Source of the DNA: Porticoccaceae bacterium UBA1117
Lineage (GTDB): Bacteria; Pseudomonadota; Gammaproteobacteria; Pseudomonadales; Porticoccaceae
Reading direction: 5' to 3'
DNA: 21,723 bases
Assembly: GCA_002313335.1 (NCBI GenBank)
Contig: DCBC01000138.1
Location: 1-21,723 of the forward strand
This document shows, in pieces, positions 7,168-16,099 of the stretch. The notes under the pieces were generated by a model. The model made no database searches, had not been told where the DNA came from, and saw nothing but the letters and a program-made list of their open reading frames with translations. Each line of letters opens with the position of its first letter. Positions within the stretch are counted from its first letter, which is position 1. Both the position numbers and the translations under genes were made by a program.

Positions 7168-8538
7168 TTAATTAGCGATTCCATCAAACCAATATTGAAC
7201 TATTTTTTCAGCAGGTTTACCTCTTATGGACTGAGAAATATTTGGAAAGCCCTCCCCAGCATTCACTTCACCATTACCAATCAAGGTGTCTGTGAGCCAA
7301 TAACCTGTGTGAATATCAATCCCGGTGATCTGAAAGTAAGTTTGTTGATCAATAGCTTGAAGAATACCCTCATAGCCAACAGCTTGGACTGAAAAGTCGG
7401 TGATGTAGTAATCCTGTATACAGTTCACAACGACATCATTTTCTAATGTTCCCTCTGTACAAAAACCGTCTTCAACCCAACCGTCAATGAACATCTTATC
7501 TCTGCTCTGAATCTGTATGCCAACGGTGACCGGTTTTTTCTCAGTTATAGTGCACTCCGGTTCGTCCGAACAGTAGATTCTACGATATTCTTGCTCGAAC
7601 CAGATGAGTGCTGCTTCACGAACCATATCCACGGTTAGCTTACTGTTCTGTTGCTCAGTCAGTTGTAAACCCTGCCAGTTGGGGTTTATGTATAGGCTGT
7701 CGATTTTAGAAAATACTGCGTCATCGGGATAGACACGGCCTATCTGTCCGTATTCAATTTTGCCGCTATAGGTATTTTTAAGTTGGTCCGCTAGGCTAGC
7801 TAAACGCTGAAGATAATAATCCAGTAGTTCCTCTTTAGTATCACCGCAGAAACAAATAAACATGGCATTCCAGTCAAGACTTATTCGTTTAACTCCGAGA
7901 TCTTCTAAAAGAACAGCCTGATTAAGCATGTTAGTTTCATGAGCATTCATTAGCTTTCGTAGGACTGCCATAGTCGGAATGGAGCCTATTGCAAAAATTT
8001 GATTTTGATTTTTGTCGACCGTCATTAATTGCCAAGCATAAAAAATATCGATACCCATGCCAGCAGCTTCGTTTACCAACCATCCAACTAAATCATCACT
8101 TAAAGAATAGCCAGGAACATAGATCTCTAAATTTTCAGTATTGACATCGATCCATGGGGCATAGTTATAGATCCAAGCGCTATTGGCACCGGCCGCTTTC
8201 ATACGCTCTAGAGTATATAAATATATTTTTTCGGTGAACTGCTGTTTGCTGCAGTTATTGAAGAAACCATCGCCGTCACTATCCTTCCAGTTTCCATATG
8301 CGCCGTTATAGTCTTTAAAAGAAATACTTCGTGTAACAATAGTTGAGGATAGAGAGCTGCTGGGCGTCGGGATCTGATGAATACCTAAATAGGCATCAGG
8401 ATAATCAGGCAGATAGGGGAGAGAGCACTCGGCACTGGAACTGTTAGGTTGCAGGACTAGAGGTGGCTGAGAAGAAGTGCCTCCAGCACCACAGGCGCTG
8501 AGTGTAAAGGTGATGTAAGCTAATATTAAATACTTCAC
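7168..8538 (-). CDS. Predicted lipoprotein, possible TIM-barrel glycoside hydrolase-like
   Basis: I do not recognise the family with certainty. The 456-residue product starts with a lipoprotein signal peptide ending in the lipobox LSAC (Cys16), so it is probably anchored in the outer membrane. A Ser/Pro-rich linker (about 20-37) follows. Then comes a calcium-loop-like DSDGDGFFNN (86-95; D86, D88, D90) of the dockerin/thrombospondin-3 type. The core (100-420) alternates helices and strands like a (beta/alpha)8 barrel. Candidate strands are SAWIYNYAPW (120-129), DIFYAWQ (164-170), RISLDWN (218-224), KIEYGQIGR (260-268) and VGIQIQSRD (339-347). Eight further cysteines suggest disulfides. The start is GTG at 8538, supported by a GGAGA site. 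A glycosidase or glycan-binding role is inference; the catalytic acids are not identified. Confidence 0.55.
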   Translation of the reverse strand: MKYLILAYITFTLSACGAGGTSSQPPLVLQPNSSSAECSLPYLPDYPDAYLGIHQIPTPSSSLSSTIVTRSISFKDYNGAYGNWKDSDGDGFFNNCSKQQFTEKIYLYTLERMKAAGANSAWIYNYAPWIDVNTENLEIYVPGYSLSDDLVGWLVNEAAGMGIDIFYAWQLMTVDKNQNQIFAIGSIPTMAVLRKLMNAHETNMLNQAVLLEDLGVKRISLDWNAMFICFCGDTKEELLDYYLQRLASLADQLKNTYSGKIEYGQIGRVYPDDAVFSKIDSLYINPNWQGLQLTEQQNSKLTVDMVREAALIWFEQEYRRIYCSDEPECTITEKKPVTVGIQIQSRDKMFIDGWVEDGFCTEGTLENDVVVNCIQDYYITDFSVQAVGYEGILQAIDQQTYFQITGIDIHTGYWLTDTLIGNGEVNAGEGFPNISQSIRGKPAEKIVQYWFDGIAN

Positions 8539-8730
8539 TGAGTCTCCAGGGGGTCAGTTGATATCATGCTCTTTCAGTTTCAGACTCGAGTCTATCGCAA
8601 TACTAATAGATTGCTTAAAAGAAGTAACACATAGTCTAAGGCACCAAAGAGTTTTTAGTCATTTGTCGATCTATTACATTGAGTCTATGGTTAACAGGTC
8701 TGTCTTTGATGGGCTCATTTTTTAAATGAC

Positions 8731-8759
8731 ATTGAAATTTGGGCATATCATCCCCAACT
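8731..8759 (+). promoter_or_regulatory. Heat-shock (sigma-32) promoter of clpB
   Basis: ATTGAAA (8731-8737) matches the sigma-32 -35 CTTGAAA at six of seven positions. After a 14-base spacer comes CCCCAACT (8752-8759), which matches the -10 CCCCATNT at seven of eight defined or free positions. It lies 40 bases upstream of the clpB start, the expected position, and fits the known heat-shock control of clpB in proteobacteria. Confidence 0.8.
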
Positions 8760-8799
8760 CTTGCAATAGGTAACGGATTAAAATTAAAAAGGCAGAGTT

Positions 8800-11379
8800 A
8801 TGCGTGCGGAAAAACTAACTAATCAACTCCAACAAGCTTTTGCGGATGCTCAATCTATTGCGATTGGTAATGATCATTCGGCTATTGAGATTGCCCATCT
8901 ATTAGTTGCACTGCTAAACCAGCAGGGGGGAAGTGTCAGACCTATTCTTAATCGAGCTGGATTTGATGTTGGTGGTCTGCAGGAGCAATTAAATCAGCAG
9001 CTGGATACGTTAGCCAAGATCAAGTCACCCACTGGGGACGTCAATATTAGTCAAGAACTTGGACGCTTGATGAATTTAGCCGATCGGGCAGCGCAAAAAA
9101 ATCACGACCAATATATGTCTAGTGAGACTCTGCTGCAAACACTGTTACAAGATTCTGGTCAAATAGGCAAAATGCTGGGGAAATTTGGAGATACTAAGAA
9201 AGCGCTTGCCGGTATCTCTAGCGTGCGTGGTGGAGATTCAGTGAACGATCCGGATGCCGAAGGAAAACGCGAGGCGCTAGAAAAATATACTATCGATCTG
9301 ACGGAAAGCGCGGAAAACGGCAAGCTTGACCCGGTCATTGGTCGAGATGACGAAATTCGTAGAACCATTCAGGTTTTACAGCGGCGTACAAAAAATAACC
9401 CTGTACTAATTGGTGAACCGGGCGTCGGTAAAACGGCGATTGTTGAGGGTCTTGCTCAGCGTATTATCAATGGTGAAGTGCCGGAGGGTTTGAAGAACAA
9501 GCGAGTATTAACGTTAGATTTAGGCGCTCTTTTAGCCGGTGCTAAATTCCGAGGTGACTTTGAGGAGCGCTTAAAGGCGGTACTTAAAGATCTTTCTAAA
9601 CAAGAGGGTCAAATCATCCTATTTATCGATGAGCTGCACACTATGGTGGGCGCGGGTAAAGCCGAAGGTTCTCTGGATGCTGGGAATATGCTCAAGCCAG
9701 CTCTAGCACGCGGTGAACTGCATTGTGTTGGTGCAACTACCTTGGACGAATACCGTAAGTTCATTGAGAAAGATGCTGCGCTAGAACGTCGATTTCAGAA
9801 GGTTCTTGTGGAGGAGCCCAGTGAGGAGGATACCGTTGCCATATTGAGGGGTTTAAAAGAACGCTATGAGGTGCATCATGGTGTTGATATCACCGATAGT
9901 GCAATTATAGCGGCGGCAAGATTGTCTGCACGCTACATTACAGACCGTCAGTTACCCGATAAGGCCATTGATTTAATAGATGAAGCTGGTAGCCGGATTC
10001 GTATGGAAATAGACTCCAAACCAGAGGTGATGGACAGGCTAGAGCGGCGTTTGATTCAGTTAAAAATTGAACGTGAAGCAATGAAGAAAGAGACCGATGC
10101 TGCAGCCAAGAAGCGACAAAAGAAGCTTCAAGAGGATATTGGCGGTTTAGAAAAAGAGTATGCCGATCTTGAGCAAATTTGGATCGCCGAAAAAGCGTCT
10201 ATGCAGGGTGCTACCCATATCAAAAGTGAGTTAGAGCAGGCTAAGTCTGATTTAGAGGTGGCTCACCGCGTGGGTAATTTAGAGAAAATGGCCGAAATCC
10301 AATACAGTATTATTCCACAGCTAGAGAAGCAACTGGAGGAGGCCAGCCATCATGATATCGTAGAGAAACAGTTATTGCGTAATCGGGTGACCGAGGACGA
10401 GGTTGCTGAGGTAGTTGCTAAGTGGACGGGTATTCCGGTCACCAGAATGCTCGAAGGCGAGCGAGATAAGCTCATGCGCATGGAAGATGTTCTACATCAC
10501 CGCGTAATGGGTCAAGGCGAAGCTGTAAAAGCAGTATCTAATGCGGTGCGTCGAGCTCGCGCTGGCTTGGCTGACCCCAATCGGCCTAACGGCTCGTTCT
10601 TATTTCTGGGACCTACTGGTGTGGGAAAGACAGAGCTTTGTAAGTCATTAGCTGAATTTTTGTTCGATAGTGAAGATGCAATGATTCGGATCGATATGTC
10701 AGAGTTTATGGAAAAGCATTCTGTAGCAAGACTAATAGGGGCACCTCCGGGCTATGTAGGTTATGAGCAGGGTGGATATCTAACGGAAGCGGTACGTCGT
10801 AGGCCCTACTCTGTTGTGCTTTTAGATGAGGTCGAAAAGGCTCATAGTGATATCTTTAATGTACTTTTGCAGGTACTTGACGATGGAAGGCTGACTGATG
10901 GGCAGGGTCGTACTGTTGACTTTAAAAATACAGTCATCGTTATGACGTCTAATCTTGGATCAGATGTTATTCAGCTACTTTCCGGCGAAGACAATTATGA
11001 GGTGATGAAGTCCGCAGTGATGGATGTAGTTGCCATGAATTTTAGACCCGAATTTATAAATAGAATCGATGAGTCCGTGGTTTTTCACCCCCTTGATAAG
11101 ACTGAACTACTTGGTATCGCGAGCATTCAGCTGGAACTACTGCAAAGGCGTTTGGCACATCATGATTTAAACTTGAGTCTTGATGATGCGCTACTCAATC
11201 AAATCATGGAGGTCGGTTTTGATCCTGTCTACGGCGCTAGACCCTTAAAGCGAGCGCTTCAGCAACTGGTTGAAAATCCATTAGCGGAGGCTATTTTGTC
11301 TGGAGAATTTTCTCCTGGAAGTTCTATTAGTGGGCGATTACAGGACGGTGTTGCTGTATTTTTTGAGGATCAGAGATAA
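8800..11379 (+). CDS. clpB: ATP-dependent protein disaggregase ClpB
   Basis: At 859 residues this matches E. coli ClpB (857). The Hsp100 hexamer threads aggregated proteins through its pore and works with DnaK in the cytoplasm. The domains, in order, are as follows. The Clp N-terminal repeat domain covers about 1-145. AAA-1 has Walker A GEPGVGKT at 205-212 and Walker B ILFIDE at 273-278. The coiled-coil middle domain, which is absent from ClpA and defines ClpB, covers about 405-525. AAA-2 has Walker A GPTGVGKT at 604-611, pore loop GYVGY at 651-655 and Walker B VVLLDE at 672-677. A C-terminal small domain follows. Nothing is missing. The start ATG follows AAGG at seven bases. A sigma-32 promoter lies directly upstream. 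The last 10 bp overlap the 3' end of the convergent LuxR gene. Confidence 0.98.
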   Translation: MRAEKLTNQLQQAFADAQSIAIGNDHSAIEIAHLLVALLNQQGGSVRPILNRAGFDVGGLQEQLNQQLDTLAKIKSPTGDVNISQELGRLMNLADRAAQKNHDQYMSSETLLQTLLQDSGQIGKMLGKFGDTKKALAGISSVRGGDSVNDPDAEGKREALEKYTIDLTESAENGKLDPVIGRDDEIRRTIQVLQRRTKNNPVLIGEPGVGKTAIVEGLAQRIINGEVPEGLKNKRVLTLDLGALLAGAKFRGDFEERLKAVLKDLSKQEGQIILFIDELHTMVGAGKAEGSLDAGNMLKPALARGELHCVGATTLDEYRKFIEKDAALERRFQKVLVEEPSEEDTVAILRGLKERYEVHHGVDITDSAIIAAARLSARYITDRQLPDKAIDLIDEAGSRIRMEIDSKPEVMDRLERRLIQLKIEREAMKKETDAAAKKRQKKLQEDIGGLEKEYADLEQIWIAEKASMQGATHIKSELEQAKSDLEVAHRVGNLEKMAEIQYSIIPQLEKQLEEASHHDIVEKQLLRNRVTEDEVAEVVAKWTGIPVTRMLEGERDKLMRMEDVLHHRVMGQGEAVKAVSNAVRRARAGLADPNRPNGSFLFLGPTGVGKTELCKSLAEFLFDSEDAMIRIDMSEFMEKHSVARLIGAPPGYVGYEQGGYLTEAVRRRPYSVVLLDEVEKAHSDIFNVLLQVLDDGRLTDGQGRTVDFKNTVIVMTSNLGSDVIQLLSGEDNYEVMKSAVMDVVAMNFRPEFINRIDESVVFHPLDKTELLGIASIQLELLQRRLAHHDLNLSLDDALLNQIMEVGFDPVYGARPLKRALQQLVENPLAEAILSGEFSPGSSISGRLQDGVAVFFEDQR

Positions 11380-12197
11380 CCTACCAGTGGATCTCCGCCG
11401 ACATAATTATTTAGACTCGCCAGAGAATCAATAAACAGATAAAACAGCTCGGCCTGCGAGGACACATCTAGTTTGGCGTAGCTATTTTTACGATGCAATT
11501 TGACGGTTTCTGGTGAGATACCCAGACGCTCGGCAATCGATTTGGTTGAGTGGCCATGCAAAAATAACTGTACGACCTGAGTCTCACGATCGGTTAGATA
11601 TGCGGTCCCGAAACATTTTAGCGCACTGTCTAATTGCCCTGGCAGCTGACTAATCTGACCAGAAGGCCTTTTTTCGTTACCAGACCATTGTAAATTACAA
11701 ACACTCTCGATGATGGGAGTGATATCTTCAAGTAAGGAAAGTTGAGTGCGATTGAATCGTTGAACCAAACCTAGCCGGCCCAGAGATATATTTATAAACT
11801 GATCGTTATCCAGATGAACAATGTAACCAATTTCATCTTTAATTTTTGTAAACTTAAAGTAGCTGCGGTAATACTCTGTCTTTTTGAATCCCTCCGGCGC
11901 CAGATCACTGAGTCTATGAAGTCCACCAATACCTCTGTCGATGGCGGCACGATAGAACGGATCGAGCAAAAACGCGCCGTTTACAAAGCCGTCAATTTGG
12001 CTTTCTCGTTGCAATGGTGGTATGTCGTTGTAATGTATTTGAGGCCTCTTACCACCTTGATAATGCACAATCACTGCATTATCAAATGGCACAAGAGTTT
12101 TCAGCATACTGATCAGCAGTGACGGCATGCGTGCCCCGCCTATCTCTGGCAAGATAGCGGCAAAGCGAAAACTAAAATTTGCAAGGTGGGATGTCAT
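11370..12197 (-). CDS. LuxR-family transcriptional regulator
   Basis: This 275-residue protein has a C-terminal LuxR-type helix-turn-helix (about 198-258). It shows LTDRETQVV at 201-209 and the recognition region [19 protein letters not shown] at 220-238. The N-terminal 170 residues look like a PAS/GAF-type sensory fold. They lack the pattern of acyl-homoserine lactone-binding domains, and there is no receiver aspartate, so the signal is unknown. The gene is convergent with clpB (10-bp overlap) and divergent from the oxidase operon, making that operon a plausible target. The ATG at 12197 has no Shine-Dalgarno sequence. A promoter-like pair upstream predicts transcription starting at that A. 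A downstream alternative is Met24 at 12128. Confidence 0.85.
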   Translation of the reverse strand: MTSHLANFSFRFAAILPEIGGARMPSLLISMLKTLVPFDNAVIVHYQGGKRPQIHYNDIPPLQRESQIDGFVNGAFLLDPFYRAAIDRGIGGLHRLSDLAPEGFKKTEYYRSYFKFTKIKDEIGYIVHLDNDQFINISLGRLGLVQRFNRTQLSLLEDITPIIESVCNLQWSGNEKRPSGQISQLPGQLDSALKCFGTAYLTDRETQVVQLFLHGHSTKSIAERLGISPETVKLHRKNSYAKLDVSSQAELFYLFIDSLASLNNYVGGDPLVGYL

Positions 12198-12203
12198 GTG
12201 GGC

Positions 12204-12232
12204 ATAGTAAAGTTCTAATAGACCGTTCGCAA
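12204..12232 (-). promoter_or_regulatory. Possible promoter of the LuxR gene, predicting a leaderless mRNA
   Basis: On the minus strand TTGCGA (12227-12232), a 17-base spacer and TACTAT (12204-12209) each match consensus at four of six positions. Counting the last -10 base as -7 puts +1 at 12197, the A of the LuxR start codon, which also lacks a ribosome site. Confidence 0.35.
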
Positions 12233-12338
12233 ATAATACTTAACAACGCGCACTCCTGTCACAGTATTTTTAGGTACAAACGGCTTTTAACGCCAATTCC
12301 ACGCCTCTGGATAAGCTTTCAGCAGAATTTTTTCTGTG

Positions 12339-12347
12339 TGCTAGACT
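12339..12347 (+). promoter_or_regulatory. Possible extended -10 promoter of the oxidase operon
   Basis: TGCTAGACT has the TGn extension and a four-of-six -10 hexamer (12342-12347); the -35 region is poor. An inverted repeat CAGAA-TTTT-TTCTG (12323-12336) sits directly upstream and overlaps the -35 area, so it could be an operator. Transcription from here would give a leader of about 150 bases. Confidence 0.3.
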
Positions 12348-12398
12348 CAAAGAAGAGGTTAAAAATAATTATATATTGGCGACTAAGGTCTCAATTCA

Positions 12399-12496
12399 CA
12401 GAGTGCTTCAAAAAGACTCTGAATATTTAGCGTGGACTAATAGCTCGTCTTTTTGGCAAAGTGCCAATATAAGGCACCTGCCCTTTGTAACAGGGG
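12399..12496 (+). promoter_or_regulatory. Structured leader of the oxidase operon
   Basis: Several hairpins can form before coxB. CAGAGT-G-CTT (12399-12408) pairs with AAG-ACTCTG (12413-12421), leaving one bulged G. TTGGCA (12453-12458) pairs with TGCCAA (12462-12467). An alternative GTGCC (12461-12465) with GGCAC (12473-12477) shares bases with the previous stem, so the two exclude each other. CCCT (12481-12484) can pair with AGGG (12492-12495), which covers the only Shine-Dalgarno candidate, AGGGG. This suggests translation-level control or chance; no known riboswitch is recognised. Confidence 0.35.
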
Positions 12497-12506
12497 TCAA
12501 ATCAAT

Positions 12507-13637
12507 ATGACTTTTGCAGTTATTTTGGTCGCTATTGTTATTCTCTCAGTGTTGTTTCATTTTCTCAGTCCATGGCAAGCAACGCCATTGGCATCGAATT
12601 GGGGATCGATTGATACAACCATCACTATTACCTTAGTTATTACGGGTATCTTCTTTGTTGCCATTGTTATTTTTATGGCTTACTGCGTTTATAAATATCA
12701 AGTGGATCCTGATCGTAGGTCTGAGTATAAACCCGAAAATAAAAAGCTTGAATGGTGGTTAATTGGTATCACCACGGTCGCTATTTGCGGGCTACTCGCC
12801 CCAGGACTCATAGTTTACAACGACTTCGTTCATGTCCCATCCAACGCCGTAGAATTTGAAGCTGTCGGTGAGCAGTGGCGATGGAGCTATAGGTTGCCAG
12901 GAACTGATGAAAAGTTTGGTCGTAGTAGTGTCAGTAGAATGGATGAAATCAATACGTTTGGTCTTGATCCTGATGATGCCGCCGGACAAGACGATATTTT
13001 AGTGGCAGGTAATCAAATGCACCTTTTGGTCAATCAACCGACCAAAGTTCTACTCCGCTCTAAAGATGTTCTGCATGACTTTTATGTCCCTCAATTTAGA
13101 GCCAAGATGGACCTTATTCCCGGTCAGATCACTTATTTTTGGTTTACACCCACAGTGCCAGGAACCTTTGAGATTCTTTGTGCTGAATACTGCGGTATTG
13201 GCCATTACAACATGCGCGGCCAAATTGTTGTTGATAAGGCCTCTGACTATCAGCAATGGCTATCAGAACAAATAACCTTTGCAGAGGTACTTACCGGAGG
13301 TACGGTTGAAGGGCTAGTAGAGCAGGGGCAGCTCTTAGCATCGAGCCGCGGTTGCCTTGCCTGCCATAGTATTGATGGAGGTCCTAGTCTTGGCCCAGGG
13401 TGGCTAGACTTATTTGGTAGTCAAGAGAGCCTCATTGATGGTAGTGAAGTATTTGTCGACGCCGATTATCTAATTGAATCTATTGTCGATCCGGCTGCAA
13501 AAATTGTCGCGGGTTATCCACCTGTAATGGTTGCCTACCAATTTAGCAATGAGCAACTGGATAGTCTAGTTGCTTACATTGAGTCGCTGTCTACAGAGAG
13601 CTCAGGCTCGCCCACTAAACCTGCAGTTGAGGAGTAA
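12507..13637 (+). CDS. coxB: Cytochrome c oxidase subunit II fused to cytochrome c (caa3-like)
   Basis: The gene encodes 376 residues from the ATG at 12507. An in-frame TTG at 12453 would add 18 residues but has no ribosome site, whereas ATG 12507 follows AGGGG. Hydrophobic segments lie at 3-20, 40-61 and 84-104. The periplasmic cupredoxin domain carries a complete binuclear copper A site: H190, then C225, E227, C229, H233 and M236 within CAEYCGIGHYNM. Fused behind it (about 270-362) is a class I cytochrome c domain with CLACH (283-287) and M341 as the likely axial ligand. This is the layout of caa3-type oxidases, in which electrons enter through the fused heme. It is the first gene of a five-gene operon; coxA follows after three bases. 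Confidence 0.93.
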   Translation: MTFAVILVAIVILSVLFHFLSPWQATPLASNWGSIDTTITITLVITGIFFVAIVIFMAYCVYKYQVDPDRRSEYKPENKKLEWWLIGITTVAICGLLAPGLIVYNDFVHVPSNAVEFEAVGEQWRWSYRLPGTDEKFGRSSVSRMDEINTFGLDPDDAAGQDDILVAGNQMHLLVNQPTKVLLRSKDVLHDFYVPQFRAKMDLIPGQITYFWFTPTVPGTFEILCAEYCGIGHYNMRGQIVVDKASDYQQWLSEQITFAEVLTGGTVEGLVEQGQLLASSRGCLACHSIDGGPSLGPGWLDLFGSQESLIDGSEVFVDADYLIESIVDPAAKIVAGYPPVMVAYQFSNEQLDSLVAYIESLSTESSGSPTKPAVEE

Positions 13638-13640
13638 CCC

Positions 13641-15389
13641 ATGGCCTATGTAGATGATGCAGAGCACGAAGAACTTCACGAACCAACGAGCTTTTATGCC
13701 AAGTACGTATGGAGCCAAGATCATAAAGTGATCGCCATACAGTACTCGCTTACTGCTATTGCTGTGGGTCTCGTAGCTTTGGTTCTCTCCGGGATGATGC
13801 GCATGCAGATAGGATTTCCGGGCAGTATTGATATGGATTCTACCGGCTATTATCAGGCTATGACTATGCATGGCATGATCATGGTTATTTACTTGCTCAC
13901 AGCACTATTTTTAGGTGGTTTTGGTAATTATCTAATTCCGCTAATGGTCGGTGCGCGGGATATGGTTTTCCCCTTCGTTAATATGCTTAGCTATTGGTTT
14001 TATCTAGTTTCGGTATTAGTCTTAATAGCTAGTTTCTTCGTGCCAGGTGGTCCCACAGGCGCAGGTTGGACCCTGTACCCACCGCAGGCGATAACGGCAG
14101 GTACCCCGGGTTCTGAATGGGGCATTATCTTGATGCTGGTATCACTGATTATTTTTATAATCGCCGCAACGATGGGCGGGCTTAATTATGTAACCACAGT
14201 TCTGCAAGCTCGTACTCACGGAATGACTATGTTTAGGCTACCGCTGACTGTTTGGGGCATCTTTGTCGCAACCATATTGGCTCTATTGGCATTTCCAGCA
14301 TTATTTGTCAGCGGGATTATGATGCTTTTGGACAAAACTATAGGCACGAGTTTTTTCATGCCTGACATGATGCAATTTGGAACTCAGCTTGATCATACCG
14401 GTGGTAGCCCAATATTATTTCAGCACCTATTCTGGTTTTTCGGTCATCCAGAGGTCTATATTGTTGCTTTGCCGGCGTTTGGCTTGGTGTCAGATCTAAT
14501 AAGTGTCCATGCGAGACGAAGTATATTCGGTTATAGAATGATGGTTTGGGCAATAGTAGCCATCGGTGTGCTTAGTTTTGTGGTTTGGGCTCACCACATG
14601 TATGTCAGTGGTATGAATCCTTACTTTGGCTTTTTCTTTGCAACCACGACACTTGTGATTGCGGTACCTACGGCCCTTAAAGTTTATAACTGGCTACTAA
14701 CGCTGTGGCGTGGAAATATTCATCTCACCGTGCCCATGCTCTTCTCTTTAGCGTTTATTGTGACGTTTTTGGTCGGTGGGTTGACTGGGTTATTCTTGGG
14801 TAATGTGGTGGTGGATATTCCTTTGTCCGATACTTACTTTGTTGTCGCACATTTTCACATGGTGATGGGTGTTGCTCCAATTTTGGTGGTGTTTGGTGCT
14901 ATCTACCACTGGTACCCCAAAATTACCGGGCGTATGCTTCACGATGGTATTGGGAAGTTACATTTTTGGATAACTTTTCTTGGCACGTATCTAATTTATT
15001 TCCCCATGCATTATTTAGGTTTTCTTGGCATGCCCAGGCGCTATTATGCTTATGAAGATTATCAGTTTATTCCGGATTCGGCTCAGAGTCTAAATGCTTT
15101 CATTACCGTGGTCGCCATTGCCGTTGGTGTTAGCCAGTTATTATTCTTATTTAACCTTATCTATAGCTTGTTTCGAGGCAAGCCCTCCGGTGGCAATCCA
15201 TGGAAGGCTAACTCACTTGAATGGTTGACGCCAGACACCCCGCCTAAACATGGGAACTGGGGTGAATCTATGCCCGTCGTACATCGCTGGGCTTACGATT
15301 ATGGTGTTCCCGAGGCGGAGCTCGATTATGTACCTCAGACTACATCAGGGGATGAGGTGCCGGTTCATGAGAGTGATTTGGATGAATAG
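13641..15389 (+). CDS. coxA: Cytochrome c oxidase subunit I (heme-copper, type A1)
   Basis: The protein has 582 residues and about twelve membrane helices. It holds the low-spin heme and the heme-copper B centre that reduces oxygen. All ligands are visible. H77 and H406 are the low-spin heme ligands. H404 is the high-spin heme ligand. Copper B is held by H269, H318 and H319, and Y273 is the cross-linked tyrosine in GHPEVY. E271 in that motif marks the A1 class with a D-channel. D107 in ARDMVFP is the D-channel entrance, and K347 in PTALKVYNW is the K-channel lysine. The usual Asn-Asn pair after the D-channel aspartate reads N114-M115 here. No heme A synthase, Cox11 or SCO gene is in the window. 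Confidence 0.97.
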   Translation: MAYVDDAEHEELHEPTSFYAKYVWSQDHKVIAIQYSLTAIAVGLVALVLSGMMRMQIGFPGSIDMDSTGYYQAMTMHGMIMVIYLLTALFLGGFGNYLIPLMVGARDMVFPFVNMLSYWFYLVSVLVLIASFFVPGGPTGAGWTLYPPQAITAGTPGSEWGIILMLVSLIIFIIAATMGGLNYVTTVLQARTHGMTMFRLPLTVWGIFVATILALLAFPALFVSGIMMLLDKTIGTSFFMPDMMQFGTQLDHTGGSPILFQHLFWFFGHPEVYIVALPAFGLVSDLISVHARRSIFGYRMMVWAIVAIGVLSFVVWAHHMYVSGMNPYFGFFFATTTLVIAVPTALKVYNWLLTLWRGNIHLTVPMLFSLAFIVTFLVGGLTGLFLGNVVVDIPLSDTYFVVAHFHMVMGVAPILVVFGAIYHWYPKITGRMLHDGIGKLHFWITFLGTYLIYFPMHYLGFLGMPRRYYAYEDYQFIPDSAQSLNAFITVVAIAVGVSQLLFLFNLIYSLFRGKPSGGNPWKANSLEWLTPDTPPKHGNWGESMPVVHRWAYDYGVPEAELDYVPQTTSGDEVPVHESDLDE

Positions 15390-15419
15390 TAACATCAACG
15401 TTTTTAAGCGGAGATACCT

Positions 15420-16094
15420 ATGCTAGCACAAACTACCTTGGCCCCAGTTGCAGCACCACGCAGCCGTTTCCAGCGTCGCAGCGCGAGCGCTAAAACGGGA
15501 CTTCATCTGCTCATGGCAGCTATTAGCTCTATGTTCTTTTTGTTTTTACTCTCCTATATATTACGGTCGCAAGTTTCTGATTGGGAGGCGTTATCAGAGC
15601 CGTGGCAACCGCTGGCTCAGACCGGTCAGCTTTGGATAAATAGTGCTTTGCTTTTAGTGGCTAGTATTGCCTTTGAATTAGCTCGGCGAAATATAGATCG
15701 ACCTCAACAAGGGAACAGCAGAGAATTCCTGTGGCTAGCAGGACTATCTTCATTCGGTTTTTTAGTTGGCCAGTTAGTATTCTGGCAATACCTTACTGAT
15801 CGTGGATATCTTGCGAGCACCAACCCCGCTAATGCGTTTTTCTTTTTACTGACAGGCTTGCATGGATTACACCTTTTCGGCGGTATGTTCGCATGGATGG
15901 TTGCCACGTACCGACTGTCAGTTGTTGATAAAAATTTAGACAGTAAATCTATCTCTCTAGCAAAGCTAAGTGTTGAGTTATGCGCTACATACTGGCACTT
16001 CTTATTAGTTATCTGGATATTACTTTTTGCTCTTTTATCAAGTTCTCCAGGTACTTATGCGGCTATCGCTAAATTCTGCGGATTAGGAGACTAA
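15420..16094 (+). CDS. Heme-copper oxidase subunit III family protein (first of two)
   Basis: This 224-residue membrane protein has about five helices (30-50, 70-88, 103-123, 138-163 and 187-208). It carries the subunit III signature LLTGLHGLHLFGG (143-155) and the C-terminal ATYWHFLLVIWILLF (189-203). E86 in the second helix may correspond to the conserved helix glutamate. It lacks the initial two helices of seven-helix subunit III. It is clearly different in sequence from the next gene, so the two are not a recent duplication. It has a GGAG ribosome site and lies 30 bp after coxA and 5 bp before the second copy. The alternative name is a NorE-like subunit, but the operon argues for an oxidase. 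Confidence 0.85.
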   Translation: MLAQTTLAPVAAPRSRFQRRSASAKTGLHLLMAAISSMFFLFLLSYILRSQVSDWEALSEPWQPLAQTGQLWINSALLLVASIAFELARRNIDRPQQGNSREFLWLAGLSSFGFLVGQLVFWQYLTDRGYLASTNPANAFFFLLTGLHGLHLFGGMFAWMVATYRLSVVDKNLDSKSISLAKLSVELCATYWHFLLVIWILLFALLSSSPGTYAAIAKFCGLGD

Positions 16095-16099
16095 ATACT

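Noticed and set aside
7132..7392. 86-codon plus-strand frame opposite the lipoprotein gene
   Set aside because: It is a shadow of the 3' end of the lipoprotein gene, which has signal peptide, ribosome site and coherent composition.
11814..12122. 102-codon plus-strand frame opposite the LuxR gene
   Set aside because: It is antisense to a gene with a clear helix-turn-helix; the composition is not protein-like.
12453..12506. TTG-initiated 18-codon extension of coxB
   Set aside because: There is no ribosome site before the TTG, the segment is part of the hairpin leader, and the ATG at 12507 has AGGGG upstream and begins a normal hydrophobic N-terminus.
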